64,000 nucleotides of DNA from Verrucosispora sp. NA02020 (lineage in GTDB: Bacteria; Actinomycetota; Actinomycetes; Mycobacteriales; Micromonosporaceae): NCBI RefSeq assembly GCF_013364215.1, contig NZ_CP054923.1, positions 5,456,001 to 5,520,000 of the forward strand. Direction: 5' to 3'. Shown piece after piece: positions 54,106 through 64,000 of this stretch. Made by a program: the position numbers and the translations under genes. Below the pieces are notes generated by a model that ran no database searches, had not been told where the DNA came from, and saw only the letters and a list, made by a program, of their open reading frames with translations. Positions within the stretch are counted from its first letter, which is position 1, and each line of letters begins with the position of its first letter.

Positions 54106-54501
54106 TCAGAAGCCGAGAGCCTGCGCGCGGCGCTTGATCTCGCGGGCCTGGTCGCCGCCGAGGGCGGTGGCGGGGGTGCCGCCGGGTAGCGACGGGTCGG
54201 GCTCGTAGAGCCAACGCAGCGCGGCCTCGTCGTCGTAGCCGGCGTCGTCCAGCAGGGTGAGCACGCCGGGCAGATGCTTGAGCACGGTGCGGTTGGCCAC
54301 CAGGTCGGCGGGGATCCGCCGGACGCCGTCGCGGCGTACCGCGATCAGCTCACGATCCCGGATCAGCTGGTGGACCTTGCTGATCGTCAGGTCGAGCCGT
54401 TCGGCGACGTCCGGCAGGGTCAGCCAGTCGGCGGGGCCGGCCTCGGGCGCGGTGCCCTCGGCGGGTACGGAGTCGGTCACCGGACCACCCTGCCATGCCA
54501 C
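54106..54501 (-). CDS. Rv2175c-family DNA-binding protein
   Basis: A 131-residue small DNA-binding protein from the ATG at 54501, with GGGGGGAGGG upstream; a GTG at 54480 is an alternative. The winged helix-turn-helix (WLTLPDVAERLDLTISKVHQ, then RDRELIAVRRDGVRRIPADL) and the C-terminal domain are typical. In M. tuberculosis Rv2175c is phosphorylated by its neighbour PknL, and here a PknL-like kinase gene is divergent from it. An N-terminal Thr/Ser-containing tail (GTAPEAGPADW) may be the phosphorylated part. Confidence 0.9.
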   Translation of the reverse strand: MAWQGGPVTDSVPAEGTAPEAGPADWLTLPDVAERLDLTISKVHQLIRDRELIAVRRDGVRRIPADLVANRTVLKHLPGVLTLLDDAGYDDEAALRWLYEPDPSLPGGTPATALGGDQAREIKRRAQALGF

Positions 54502-54669
54502 CCTCCCCCCGGGTCAACGACCTCCCGTCGGCGCACTGAGCAGGGGCGGCGACAGCCTGAGTACGCAGGGTGGCCCCACGGGGGCGGTTGCGGCGGTAGC
54601 ATCCAGTTCTATCTCCACCTGGACACAGAAATTCTATCTTCTTCCCCCGGACACATAGACTCCCTGCCG

Positions 54670-56661
54670 ATGGACACACAGGTCGCCGACACGTTGCTGG
54701 GCTCGCTGATCGACGGGCGCTACCGCATCCGCGGTCGCGTGGCTCGTGGCGGCATGGCGACCGTGTACACCGCCACCGACGAGCGGCTCGAACGCACCGT
54801 CGCGCTGAAGACCATTCACGCCACCGCCGGCGCGCCGGCACGCCCCGGACTGGCCGGTTTCGTCGACCGCTTCACCGACGAGGCCAAGGCCATCGCCCGG
54901 CTCACCCACCCCAACGTGGTGGCGGTCTACGACCAGGGCACCCACGACGGCATGCCCTACCTGGTGATGGAGTACGTGCGCGGCCGCACGCTGCGCGAGG
55001 TGCTGGCCGAGCGCCGCCGACTCAACCCGGACGAGGCGCTGGCCATCACCGAGCAGATGCTCGCGGCGATCGCCGCCGCCCACCGGGCCGGGCTGGTGCA
55101 CCGCGACATCAAGCCGGAGAACGTGCTGGTCGCCGAGGCACCCAGCGGTGGTCCGGCCAACCTCGTCGACGGGGTTGTCAAGGTCACCGACTTCGGGCTG
55201 GCCCGCGCCGTCGAGGCCAGCACCGACCACGACAACGGCAACCAGCTCATGGCCACCGTGGCGTACGTCGCGCCGGAACTGGTCAGCGACGGTCGCGCGG
55301 ACGCCCGCACCGACGTCTACTCGGCGGGCATCGTGCTGTTCGAGATGCTCACCGGCCGGGTGCCGTACGAAGGTGACCGGCCGATCGACATCGCCTGGCA
55401 GCACGTCGACCGGGATGTCCCGGCACCGTCGACGCTGGTCCCCGGCCTGCCCAGGGTGCTCGACGACCTGGTGGCCCGGGCCACCCGGCGTGACCCGGCG
55501 GCCCGCCCCTCCGACGCCGCCGCCCTGCTGGCCGAGGTGCAGGTGGCCCGGGACGGGCTCGGCACCGCGAACAGCCACACCACCATGCTGCCGTCGCTCG
55601 CCGACGGGCCGGTGGTCTCCCAGCCCACGATGGTGGTCTCGACGGTCCGCCCGCCCGAGCGACCGCCCTGGGCCCGGCTGCCCGAGGGCAGCCCCCCGCC
55701 ACGGGGCCGGCGCCGGGCCGCGCCGAGCGGCGGCAGCGGACTGCCCGCCCAGGTGGCCGCGCTGCGGGCCCGCCTGTTCGGCGGGGACTCCGGCGGACGC
55801 CTGGCCATCGCCGCCGTCGTGGTGGTGCTCGGGCTGGTCGCCGCGCTCGGTGGCTGGTGGTTCGGGGTCGGCCGGTACACCACCGCCCCGGAACTGGTCA
55901 GCATGAGCAAGGCCGAGGCGGAGTCCCAGGCGTCCCAGGGCGGCTTCACGGTGCGCTACGCCGAGCCACGGCACGACGGCGAGGTCCCGCGCGACGGTGT
56001 GCTGGCGCAGGAGCCGGCCTCCGCCGCCCGGATCCTCAAGGGCGGCACCCTGACCCTGACCCTGTCGTTGGGACCGGACCGGTTCCCGATGCCGGACGTC
56101 GTCGGCAAGGACTTCGACCTGGCCGAGGCGGACCTGGCCAACGCACAACTCGAGGTCGTCAAGGGCGCGGCCCGGTTCGACGACGGCCTGCCCGAGGGCA
56201 TGGTGGTGGCCACCAAGCCGGAGGCCGGCAAGGAGGTCAAACCGGGGCAGGAGATCACCGTCTTCCTCAGCAAGGGACGGGCCCCGATCACCGTGCCGAA
56301 CCTGGTCGGCAAGAGCCTCAACGAGGCTCGCGGGATCATCGGCCAGCTCGGTCTGGTGCTGGTCGAGCCCACCTACAAGGATTCCGACAAGCCCCGTGAC
56401 GAGGTGCTCGGGCAGAGTCCGGCCGACGGCAGCGGAGTGGAGAAGGGCGCCCAGGTCCGGCTGGAGGTCAGCAAGGGACCACCGCAGGTGACCGTCCCCC
56501 CCGTCGTCGACCTGCCCTGCCAGCAGGCCAAGCAGGTGCTGGAGAGCCAGGGCTTCCAGGTGTCCGTGCAGTTCAACCCGAACGCCGTCGCCCGGTTCCA
56601 GAACCCGAGCGAGAACGCCCAGGTGCCGCCCGGCAGCCAGATCACCATCGGGTGCTTCTGA
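54670..56661 (+). CDS. pknL: PknL-like Ser/Thr kinase with PASTA domains
   Basis: A membrane receptor kinase, 663 residues from the ATG at 54670. The kinase domain (about 18-285) has the Gly loop RVARGGMATVY, catalytic Lys47 in VALK, HRDIKPEN (144-151) and DFG (174-176). A basic juxtamembrane region leads to a membrane segment (about 378-400). Four PASTA repeats follow outside the cell, with the markers GKDFDLAEADL, GKSLNEARGIIGQLGL and DLPCQQAKQVLESQGF. PASTA domains sense peptidoglycan or lipid II. Divergent from the Rv2175c-like gene it is likely to phosphorylate. Confidence 0.93.
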   Translation: MDTQVADTLLGSLIDGRYRIRGRVARGGMATVYTATDERLERTVALKTIHATAGAPARPGLAGFVDRFTDEAKAIARLTHPNVVAVYDQGTHDGMPYLVMEYVRGRTLREVLAERRRLNPDEALAITEQMLAAIAAAHRAGLVHRDIKPENVLVAEAPSGGPANLVDGVVKVTDFGLARAVEASTDHDNGNQLMATVAYVAPELVSDGRADARTDVYSAGIVLFEMLTGRVPYEGDRPIDIAWQHVDRDVPAPSTLVPGLPRVLDDLVARATRRDPAARPSDAAALLAEVQVARDGLGTANSHTTMLPSLADGPVVSQPTMVVSTVRPPERPPWARLPEGSPPPRGRRRAAPSGGSGLPAQVAALRARLFGGDSGGRLAIAAVVVVLGLVAALGGWWFGVGRYTTAPELVSMSKAEAESQASQGGFTVRYAEPRHDGEVPRDGVLAQEPASAARILKGGTLTLTLSLGPDRFPMPDVVGKDFDLAEADLANAQLEVVKGAARFDDGLPEGMVVATKPEAGKEVKPGQEITVFLSKGRAPITVPNLVGKSLNEARGIIGQLGLVLVEPTYKDSDKPRDEVLGQSPADGSGVEKGAQVRLEVSKGPPQVTVPPVVDLPCQQAKQVLESQGFQVSVQFNPNAVARFQNPSENAQVPPGSQITIGCF

Positions 56662-57536
56662 TGACGGCCGCACACCCCGGCCACCGGCCGCTCGGCTCGC
56701 ACACGCCCGCCTCCGGTGGGCTGGCGAAGGCGGCACTGCCGTACGTCGACGCGGCCGGCTCCGAGGTGGCGCAGGTCTACGTCGGCAACTCCCGGGGCTG
56801 GGCGACACCGACCGGTGACCCGGTGCAGGACGCGCTGTTCCGCGACGGTTGTGCCGAACGCGGCGTGGCCGCGTACATCCACGCGTCGTTGCTGGTCAAC
56901 CTGGGGTCGCCGACGCAGGCCACGGTCGAGCGCTCGGTGCAGACCCTCGCCCACGCGTTGCGCCGGGGTGCCGCGATCGGCGCGCGTGCGGTGGTGTTCC
57001 ACGCCGGCAGCGCGGTCGACGCCGGACACACCGAGACAGCCATGCGGCAGGTACGCGAGTCGCTGCTGCCGCTGCTGGACTCGGCCGCCGCCGGTGGCGG
57101 GCCGATGCTGCTGGTGGAACCGAGCGCCGGTGGCGGCCGGTCCCTGGCCAGCCGCGTGGAGCATCTCGGGCCCTACCTCGACGCGGTGGACCGCCACCCC
57201 GGGCTCGGCGTCTGCTTCGACACCTGCCACGCCTGGGCGGCCGGGCACGACCTGGCCGCCGAGGGCGGGATGACCGAGACGCTCGACGTCCTGGTGGCCA
57301 CCGTCGGCGCGGACCGGCTGCGGCTGGTGCACGCCAACGACTCGAAGGACCTGTGCGGATCCACCCGCGACCGACACGAGACCATCGGCAAGGGCATGAT
57401 CGGCGAGCCCGCCTTCGCCGAGCTGATGCGGCACCCGGCCACCGCAGGCGTGCCGATCCTGGTGGAGACCCCCACCGAGGGGTACGAAGGCCACGCCGCC
57501 GACATCGCCACGCTGCGCCGCCTCGCCCCCGCCTGA
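56661..57536 (+). CDS. nfo: Endonuclease IV (AP endonuclease)
   Basis: Zinc-dependent AP endonuclease of base-excision repair. The ATG at 56661 shares one base with the pknL stop; length is 291 residues. The metal ligands are all visible: LGSHTPASGG, YIHASLLVNLGSP, VVFHAGS, the Glu in LLVEPSAGGG (LENTAG is usual), GVCFDTCHAWAAGHD, VHANDSKDLCGSTRDRHETIG and VETPTEG. It is not an obvious partner of pknL. An abutting stop/start suggests co-translation. Confidence 0.92.
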   Translation: MTAAHPGHRPLGSHTPASGGLAKAALPYVDAAGSEVAQVYVGNSRGWATPTGDPVQDALFRDGCAERGVAAYIHASLLVNLGSPTQATVERSVQTLAHALRRGAAIGARAVVFHAGSAVDAGHTETAMRQVRESLLPLLDSAAAGGGPMLLVEPSAGGGRSLASRVEHLGPYLDAVDRHPGLGVCFDTCHAWAAGHDLAAEGGMTETLDVLVATVGADRLRLVHANDSKDLCGSTRDRHETIGKGMIGEPAFAELMRHPATAGVPILVETPTEGYEGHAADIATLRRLAPA

Positions 57537-57561
57537 CCGGCTCCCCCGGTCTCCGGCCGTA

Positions 57562-57596
57562 CCCGCCGCTTCGTCCCGCGCGGACGCGGCGGCGGG
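57562..57596. terminator. Weak bidirectional hairpin between nfo and threonine aldolase
   Basis: CCCGCCGC (57562-57569) and GCGGCGGG (57589-57596) pair around a 19-base loop. It lies between convergent genes. Short stem; low confidence. Confidence 0.4.
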
Positions 57597-57600
57597 CGGG

Positions 57601-58629
57601 TCAGCGACGCAGGATGCGGGTGAGCACGGTGGCCGCCTGGTCCACGGCGTCGTCGCTCACGTCCAGGTGGGTCACCAGCCGGGCGGTACGCGGGCCGAGG
57701 ACCGAGATCAACACACCGTCGGCACGGGCCGCGGCGGCCAGCGTCGGGGCGTCCAGGGACGCCTTGGTCAGATCCAACGGCACCAGGTTGGTCCGCGCGA
57801 CATTCGCCAGCACCCCGAACGGGGCGATCGCCTCGGCCAGCCGGGCCGCCTTCGCGTGGTCCTCGGCGAGCCGGTCGACGTGGTGAGCCAGGGCGTACCG
57901 TCCGGCGGCGGCCAGAATGCCGGCCTGGCGCATCCCGCCACCCATCCGCTTCCGGATCGACCGGGCCCGGTCGATCCGCTCGGCACTGCCGATCACCAGC
58001 GAGCCGACCGGTGCGCCGAGACCCTTGGAGAGACAGACGGACAGCGTCTCGAACAGCGCACCGTACCCGGCCAGCGGCACCCCGTCGGCGACGTGCGCGT
58101 GCCAGATCCGGGCGCCGTCGCAGTGCAGCGCCGCCTGCGCCGAGTCGGCCACCTCCCGCAGCGCGCGGAGCGTGTCCAGGGGGAGCACCCCGCCGCCACT
58201 CCGGTTGTGGGTCTGCTCCACGGCGATCGCCCGGGTGGGCACCGCCCAGTAGCCGTCCGGACGGACCATGCCGGCGACCACGTCGGGGTCGATCTCCGCG
58301 CCCACCGCAGGCCAGGTCCGCGAGGTGATCCCACCGTACGCGGCAGCCGCACCCATCTCGTACGTGATGACGTGCGCGTCGGCGTCGCAGAGCAGCTCCG
58401 CACCGGGCGGCACCACCAGTTGCAGGGCGATCTGGTTGGCCATCGAGCCGCTCGGGCAGTACAGCGCCGCCTCGTGCCCGAACAGCGCGGCGACCTCCGC
58501 CTCCAGCGCGTTGACCGTCGGGTCCTCACCGTAGACGTCGTCACCGACCTCGGCGGTGGCCATCGCCTCCCGCATCCCGGCGGTCGGCCGGGTCACCGTG
58601 TCCGACCGCAGGTCGATCACACTAGCCAC
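57601..58629 (-). CDS. Low-specificity L-threonine aldolase
   Basis: PLP enzyme that splits threonine into glycine and acetaldehyde, 342 residues from the GTG at 58629, eight bases after GGGAG; upstream in-frame codons lie in a repeat. VIDLRSDTVTRPTAGMREAM is the N-terminal signature, YCPSGSMANQIAL holds the PLP-phosphate region, and HCDGARIWHAHVA the Asp that pairs with PLP. The Schiff-base Lys is in CLSKGLGAPVGS. L- or D-allo preference cannot be told. Confidence 0.92.
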   Translation of the reverse strand: MASVIDLRSDTVTRPTAGMREAMATAEVGDDVYGEDPTVNALEAEVAALFGHEAALYCPSGSMANQIALQLVVPPGAELLCDADAHVITYEMGAAAAYGGITSRTWPAVGAEIDPDVVAGMVRPDGYWAVPTRAIAVEQTHNRSGGGVLPLDTLRALREVADSAQAALHCDGARIWHAHVADGVPLAGYGALFETLSVCLSKGLGAPVGSLVIGSAERIDRARSIRKRMGGGMRQAGILAAAGRYALAHHVDRLAEDHAKAARLAEAIAPFGVLANVARTNLVPLDLTKASLDAPTLAAAARADGVLISVLGPRTARLVTHLDVSDDAVDQAATVLTRILRR

Positions 58630-58641
58630 GGTTCTCCCTTC

Positions 58642-60212
<1,571 letters not shown>

Positions 60213-60229
60213 TCAGACGGCGACGCAGG

Positions 60230-60736
60230 TCACGGGGTCGGGGCCGGGGCACTGCCGTCCGGCGCCACCGGGGCGGGGCTGTTCCCACCCGGGCGTTCGG
60301 CCGAGATGCACCAGTCGAGCCCGTCCCGGGTGACGGTGAACAGCAGCGCGCGGGTGGCCTCGCGGCGACCGGCGGTCACCGTGACCGAGACGCTGACCTC
60401 CTGCCCGGCCTCTCCGGGCCGGATGTCGACGATCTCGGAGCGGGGTACCTCGAAGTGGTCCGCGAAGTCACCGTTGGGGCCGGTGGCGGCATCGTCGAAC
60501 GCCTCGTGCAGCGTGGTGCAGAGCTGACTGCGCCCGGCCGCCACGTCCTTGGCCGCCATCGCGTCGAGGTACGCCTGCACCCGCTCGCGGGCCTTGGTCG
60601 TGGCTTCCTCGGCGGGCGCCCGACCGGGCTGCTCCGCCTCGTCCTCCCCGCCGAGCAGGCCGCAGCCGGCCAGCGCGGCCGGCATGCTCGCGAGCAGCAC
60701 GGCGGTGACGACCGACCGCCGGAATCTCGTCGGCAT
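60230..60736 (-). CDS. Secreted lipoprotein of unknown function
   Basis: A 168-residue protein with a lipoprotein signal peptide: basic start, hydrophobic core and lipobox LAGC with Cys at 25. The acidic, Glu/Ala-rich part is followed by a helical and beta domain (AYLDAMAAKDVAAGRSQLC, DHFEVPRSEIVDIRPGEAGQ) that resembles the NTF2-like domain of many actinobacterial lipoproteins. The C-terminus is Pro-rich. I do not recognise a named family. No operon partner. Confidence 0.78.
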   Translation of the reverse strand: MPTRFRRSVVTAVLLASMPAALAGCGLLGGEDEAEQPGRAPAEEATTKARERVQAYLDAMAAKDVAAGRSQLCTTLHEAFDDAATGPNGDFADHFEVPRSEIVDIRPGEAGQEVSVSVTVTAGRREATRALLFTVTRDGLDWCISAERPGGNSPAPVAPDGSAPAPTP

Positions 60737-60800
60737 CGCTGTCGTGACCTCCGCCCACCATCCGCAACCAGTCGATCGGCGAGTCTGTCACACCCGCGCT

Positions 60801-60862
60801 GCGTGCAAGGAAGGGACCCTTCCTATCGTCTTTTGCATAGGAAGGGTCCCTTCCTTGCACGC
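60801..60862. terminator. Hairpin element copy E after the chitinase gene
   Basis: Twenty-six-base perfect arms (60801-60826 and 60837-60862) with a ten-base loop, the longest member of the hairpin family. It is the second hairpin beyond the chitinase stop and lies before the lipoprotein gene. Confidence 0.85.
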
Positions 60863-60883
60863 CATCACGCCGCCGACGGCGCG

Positions 60884-60916
60884 GACGGGGAGGGGCCGGT
60901 GCGGCCCCTCCCCGTC
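60884..60916 (-). terminator. Chitinase terminator hairpin
   Basis: GACGGGGAGGGGCCG (60884-60898), loop GTG, CGGCCCCTCCCCGTC (60902-60916): a perfect 15-base stem 27 bases past the chitinase stop. With copy E it makes a double terminator. Confidence 0.8.
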
Positions 60917-60942
60917 GTGTGGGTGACACGTCGGCCTTCGGC

Positions 60943-62562
<1,620 letters not shown>

Positions 62563-62576
62563 GTGGCGTCTCCAAA

Positions 62577-62636
62577 CAGTTAGGAAACTTTCCAAAAGGA
62601 TGAGGAGACGCTACTCACACGACACCACTTCGTCAA
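62577..62636 (-). promoter_or_regulatory. Chitinase promoter and operator
   Basis: On the minus strand TTGACG (62636-62631), a 17-base spacer and TAGCGT (62613-62608) give a promoter starting near 62601. Just downstream, the palindrome GGAAACTTTCC (62583-62593) lies in GTTAGGAAACTTTCCAAAA. A repressor here would block the start. The regulator is unknown. Confidence 0.65.
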
Positions 62637-62836
62637 GATGTGCATCTTTCGATCTTCGGAGGACGGAAGCCCCCGGCTGAACCCCCCAGGGCTGGATCTC
62701 GTGCTTGAGATGGCCCGAGACGCTGCACACATGGCGGGCCGAGGTTGACGCCAGGCAGCGCGCTACGTCACCAGCGACGAGTCACGCGGAGAGCTGCGCC
62801 AGCCGTGGCCGGAGCAGGCGGGAGTGCGCCGACAGT

Positions 62837-63683
62837 GAGCTCTTTCATCCTGGGTTTCGGCTGGTCTGGACGTGATGCAGGGCGAGGATGGCTTGGATGA
62901 TCGCGGTGGCGCGTCGGGCAGCAGCGGAGTTTGGTCAGGACTTTCCAGCCTTTGAGGGTGGCGACGGTGCGTTCGCCGACGGCCCGGATCTTGGCGTGGT
63001 GGCGGTTGACGGTCTTCTGCCGACGGGACAGTCGGGACCGGTGACGGTGCCGCTCGAACGGAGTGCGGATGCTGTCACCGGCGCCCTGGTACGCCTTGTC
63101 GGCGAAGGTCATCACGTTCGCGCTGTTCAGTGCGTCGATTAGGCCGTTGGTGCGGGCGGCGGCCAGGTCATGGGCCGCACCAGGCAGGGCAGGCGACGCC
63201 CAGATCAGACGTCCGGCGCAGTCGGCGATGACCTGGACGTTCACTCCGTGGCGCTTATGTTTCCCGGAGTAGTACGGCCGCTGATCCGCGATCCGGTCGA
63301 TGGGGATGAGGGTGCCGTCGAGAATCGCGTACGCGAGCCGGCCGATGTGCCGGATGGCCGCGTTCAGGTCCTGGGCGTGTGCCGCGAGCAGGTCGATGGC
63401 TTCCCGGACGTATCGCCAGGCCGTGGTGACGCTGATCGCAAAGCCGCAGGCCGACGAGCGATGGTGTCGCCGTTGCGGAGATGGGCCAGGGCGAGTAGGG
63501 CCTGCCGGTCGGCGTCGAGACGCCACCACCGCCCTCGGCGGCGGGTGCGTTCGGCGCGGATGAGGTCGGCAAGGTGGCTCAGGGTGCGGCTGGACAACGC
63601 GACCGCAGACGGGTAAGACAGCACAGCGAGGCTCCCGGTTGGGGCATCGGATCTTGGTCGACTGCTGTCTTACCGAGAGCCTC
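62837..63683 (-). mobile_element. Decayed IS5-type insertion sequence
   Basis: Bounds are set by GAGCTCTTTCA at 62837 and the inverted GAGGCTCTCGG-type end at 63683; the ends match only partly (GAG-CTCT / GAGGCTCT). About 847 bases. No target duplication was visible. An inner repeat GTAAGACAGCA (63613-63623) and TGCTGTCTTAC (63663-63673) lies near the right end. Confidence 0.55.
62845..63624 (-). pseudogene. IS5-family transposase, two frameshifts
   Basis: Starts at a GTG at 63624 (V/M-LSYPSAVALSSRTL) and reads LALAHLRNGDTIAR. It continues in another frame as ACGFAISVTTAWRYVREAID through the DDE_4-type core YAILDGTLIPIDRIADQRPY, ALPGAAHD and TFADKAYQGAG, then AVGERTVATLKGWKVL. The first shift is near 63450 (one base lost), the second near 62910, after which the expected C-terminus appears in a third frame and stops at 62845. 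With two shifts and no slippery run the gene is dead, although the DDE residues survive. Confidence 0.8.
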
Positions 63684-63915
63684 GTCCTATGTCGACACCT
63701 ACCTCCACCACACCCACCGTGACCAGGCCTATCACGATGAAAATGGCTCAGTCATCCAATACCCCCACTACGGTCGAGCGGGCTAATTCGGCAGGCGCGG
63801 CGTGGTGGAGGCAAGAAGTCGGGGCCACCTCATCGACGCGTGCACCGGCACGATTGGCAATCCCTCGAACGACATGCCGCTGGATCACAATCGCCTCTAC
63901 CGGTTCGAGCATCAA
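63684..63915. other. Region between IS and tandem array
   Basis: No gene is supported. A plus-strand frame ends at 63786 with YHDENGSVIQYPHYGRAG, which has a coding look and could be the last piece of a gene cut by the insertion, but it has no start of its own outside the IS. GC content is lower than in the rest of the window. Confidence 0.35.
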
Positions 63916-64000
63916 GCCCCGGCACCGTGCCACGGTGCCGGGGCACGGTGCCGGGGCACGGTGCCGGGGCACGGTGCCGGGGCACGGTGCCGGGGCACGG
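63916..64000. repeat. 13-bp tandem repeat with palindrome, runs off window
   Basis: CACGGTGCCGGGG repeats five times exactly (63931-63995), and a sixth begins. Each unit overlaps the palindrome GTGCCGGGGCAC. The array is preceded by a 14-base palindromic arm (63916-63929) that matches it in reverse. It continues past the window. Confidence 0.85.

Noticed and set aside
54610..54690. Three GGACACA words before pknL as operator repeats
   Set aside because: Spacing is irregular and one copy lies in the coding start; probably chance.
63448..63460. Programmed frameshift in the transposase
   Set aside because: No slippery A or T run or downstream stem; a second shift near 62910 also points to decay.
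63916..64000. CRISPR array
   Set aside because: Units are 13 bases with no spacers; it is a simple tandem repeat.

Overview
The window is very GC-rich DNA with GTG and TTG starts, 4-bp stop/start overlaps and strong third-position G+C. The gene order is that of a high-GC actinomycete and fits the family Micromonosporaceae, most likely Micromonospora. Supporting points are the mycobacterial-type dcw order (murC between ftsQ and murG), a dispersed hairpin family in five copies, a carotenoid-tail locus like that of Salinispora, and an HEPN/ImuA'/ImuB/DnaE2 SOS cassette. Genus assignment is inference; nothing here is a marker gene.

Layout. 1-16976 (minus): the division and cell-wall cluster, read from mraZ through rsmH, ftsL, ftsI, murE, murF, mraY, ftsW, murG, murC, ftsQ, ftsZ and yggS to a partial sepF. 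A murD gene is missing from its usual place between mraY and ftsW. 17316-19997 (plus): murT and gatD (lipid II amidation) and a TVP38/DedA-type membrane protein, divergent from mraZ across an intergenic region with MraZ-box-like GTGGAG repeats facing both ways. 20457-23474 (minus): leuS behind what looks like a complete ribosome-mediated attenuator with a 12-residue Leu-rich leader peptide. 23523-29205 (minus): the Mnh/Mrp cation/proton antiporter operon, with an MnhA carrying the MnhB domain. 29582-34425 (plus): moxR, a DUF58 protein and a transglutaminase.

34715-45115 (minus): a DUF3040 membrane protein, dinB, a phosphodiesterase-like protein, a methyltransferase and the SOS mutasome operon (HEPN gene, imuA', imuB, dnaE2) under two LexA-type boxes. 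45623-50931 (plus): a tightly coupled set of ybaK, a CrtA-like monooxygenase, a GNAT, a CruF-like hydratase, a glycosyltransferase and a CrtI/CrtD-type desaturase, probably making the tail of a glycosylated carotenoid. 51070-60143: CDP-alcohol phosphatidyltransferase, metF, polyprenyl diphosphate synthase, an Rv2175c-like regulator, a PknL-like kinase with PASTA repeats, endonuclease IV, threonine aldolase and type II DAHP synthase; several of these keep the order seen in Mycobacterium tuberculosis around Rv2172c-Rv2178c. 60230-62562 (minus): a lipoprotein and a secreted CBM2-GH18 chitinase with a clear promoter and operator candidate. 62837-64000: a decayed IS5-type element and a 13-bp tandem repeat that runs off the window.

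The strongest regulatory observations are the leuS attenuator, the paired MraZ-box arrays that could tie lipid II amidation to the division cluster, and the SOS boxes with a structured leader. The strongest genomic anomaly is the missing murD. All statements come from reading the sequence; no database search or folding program was run.
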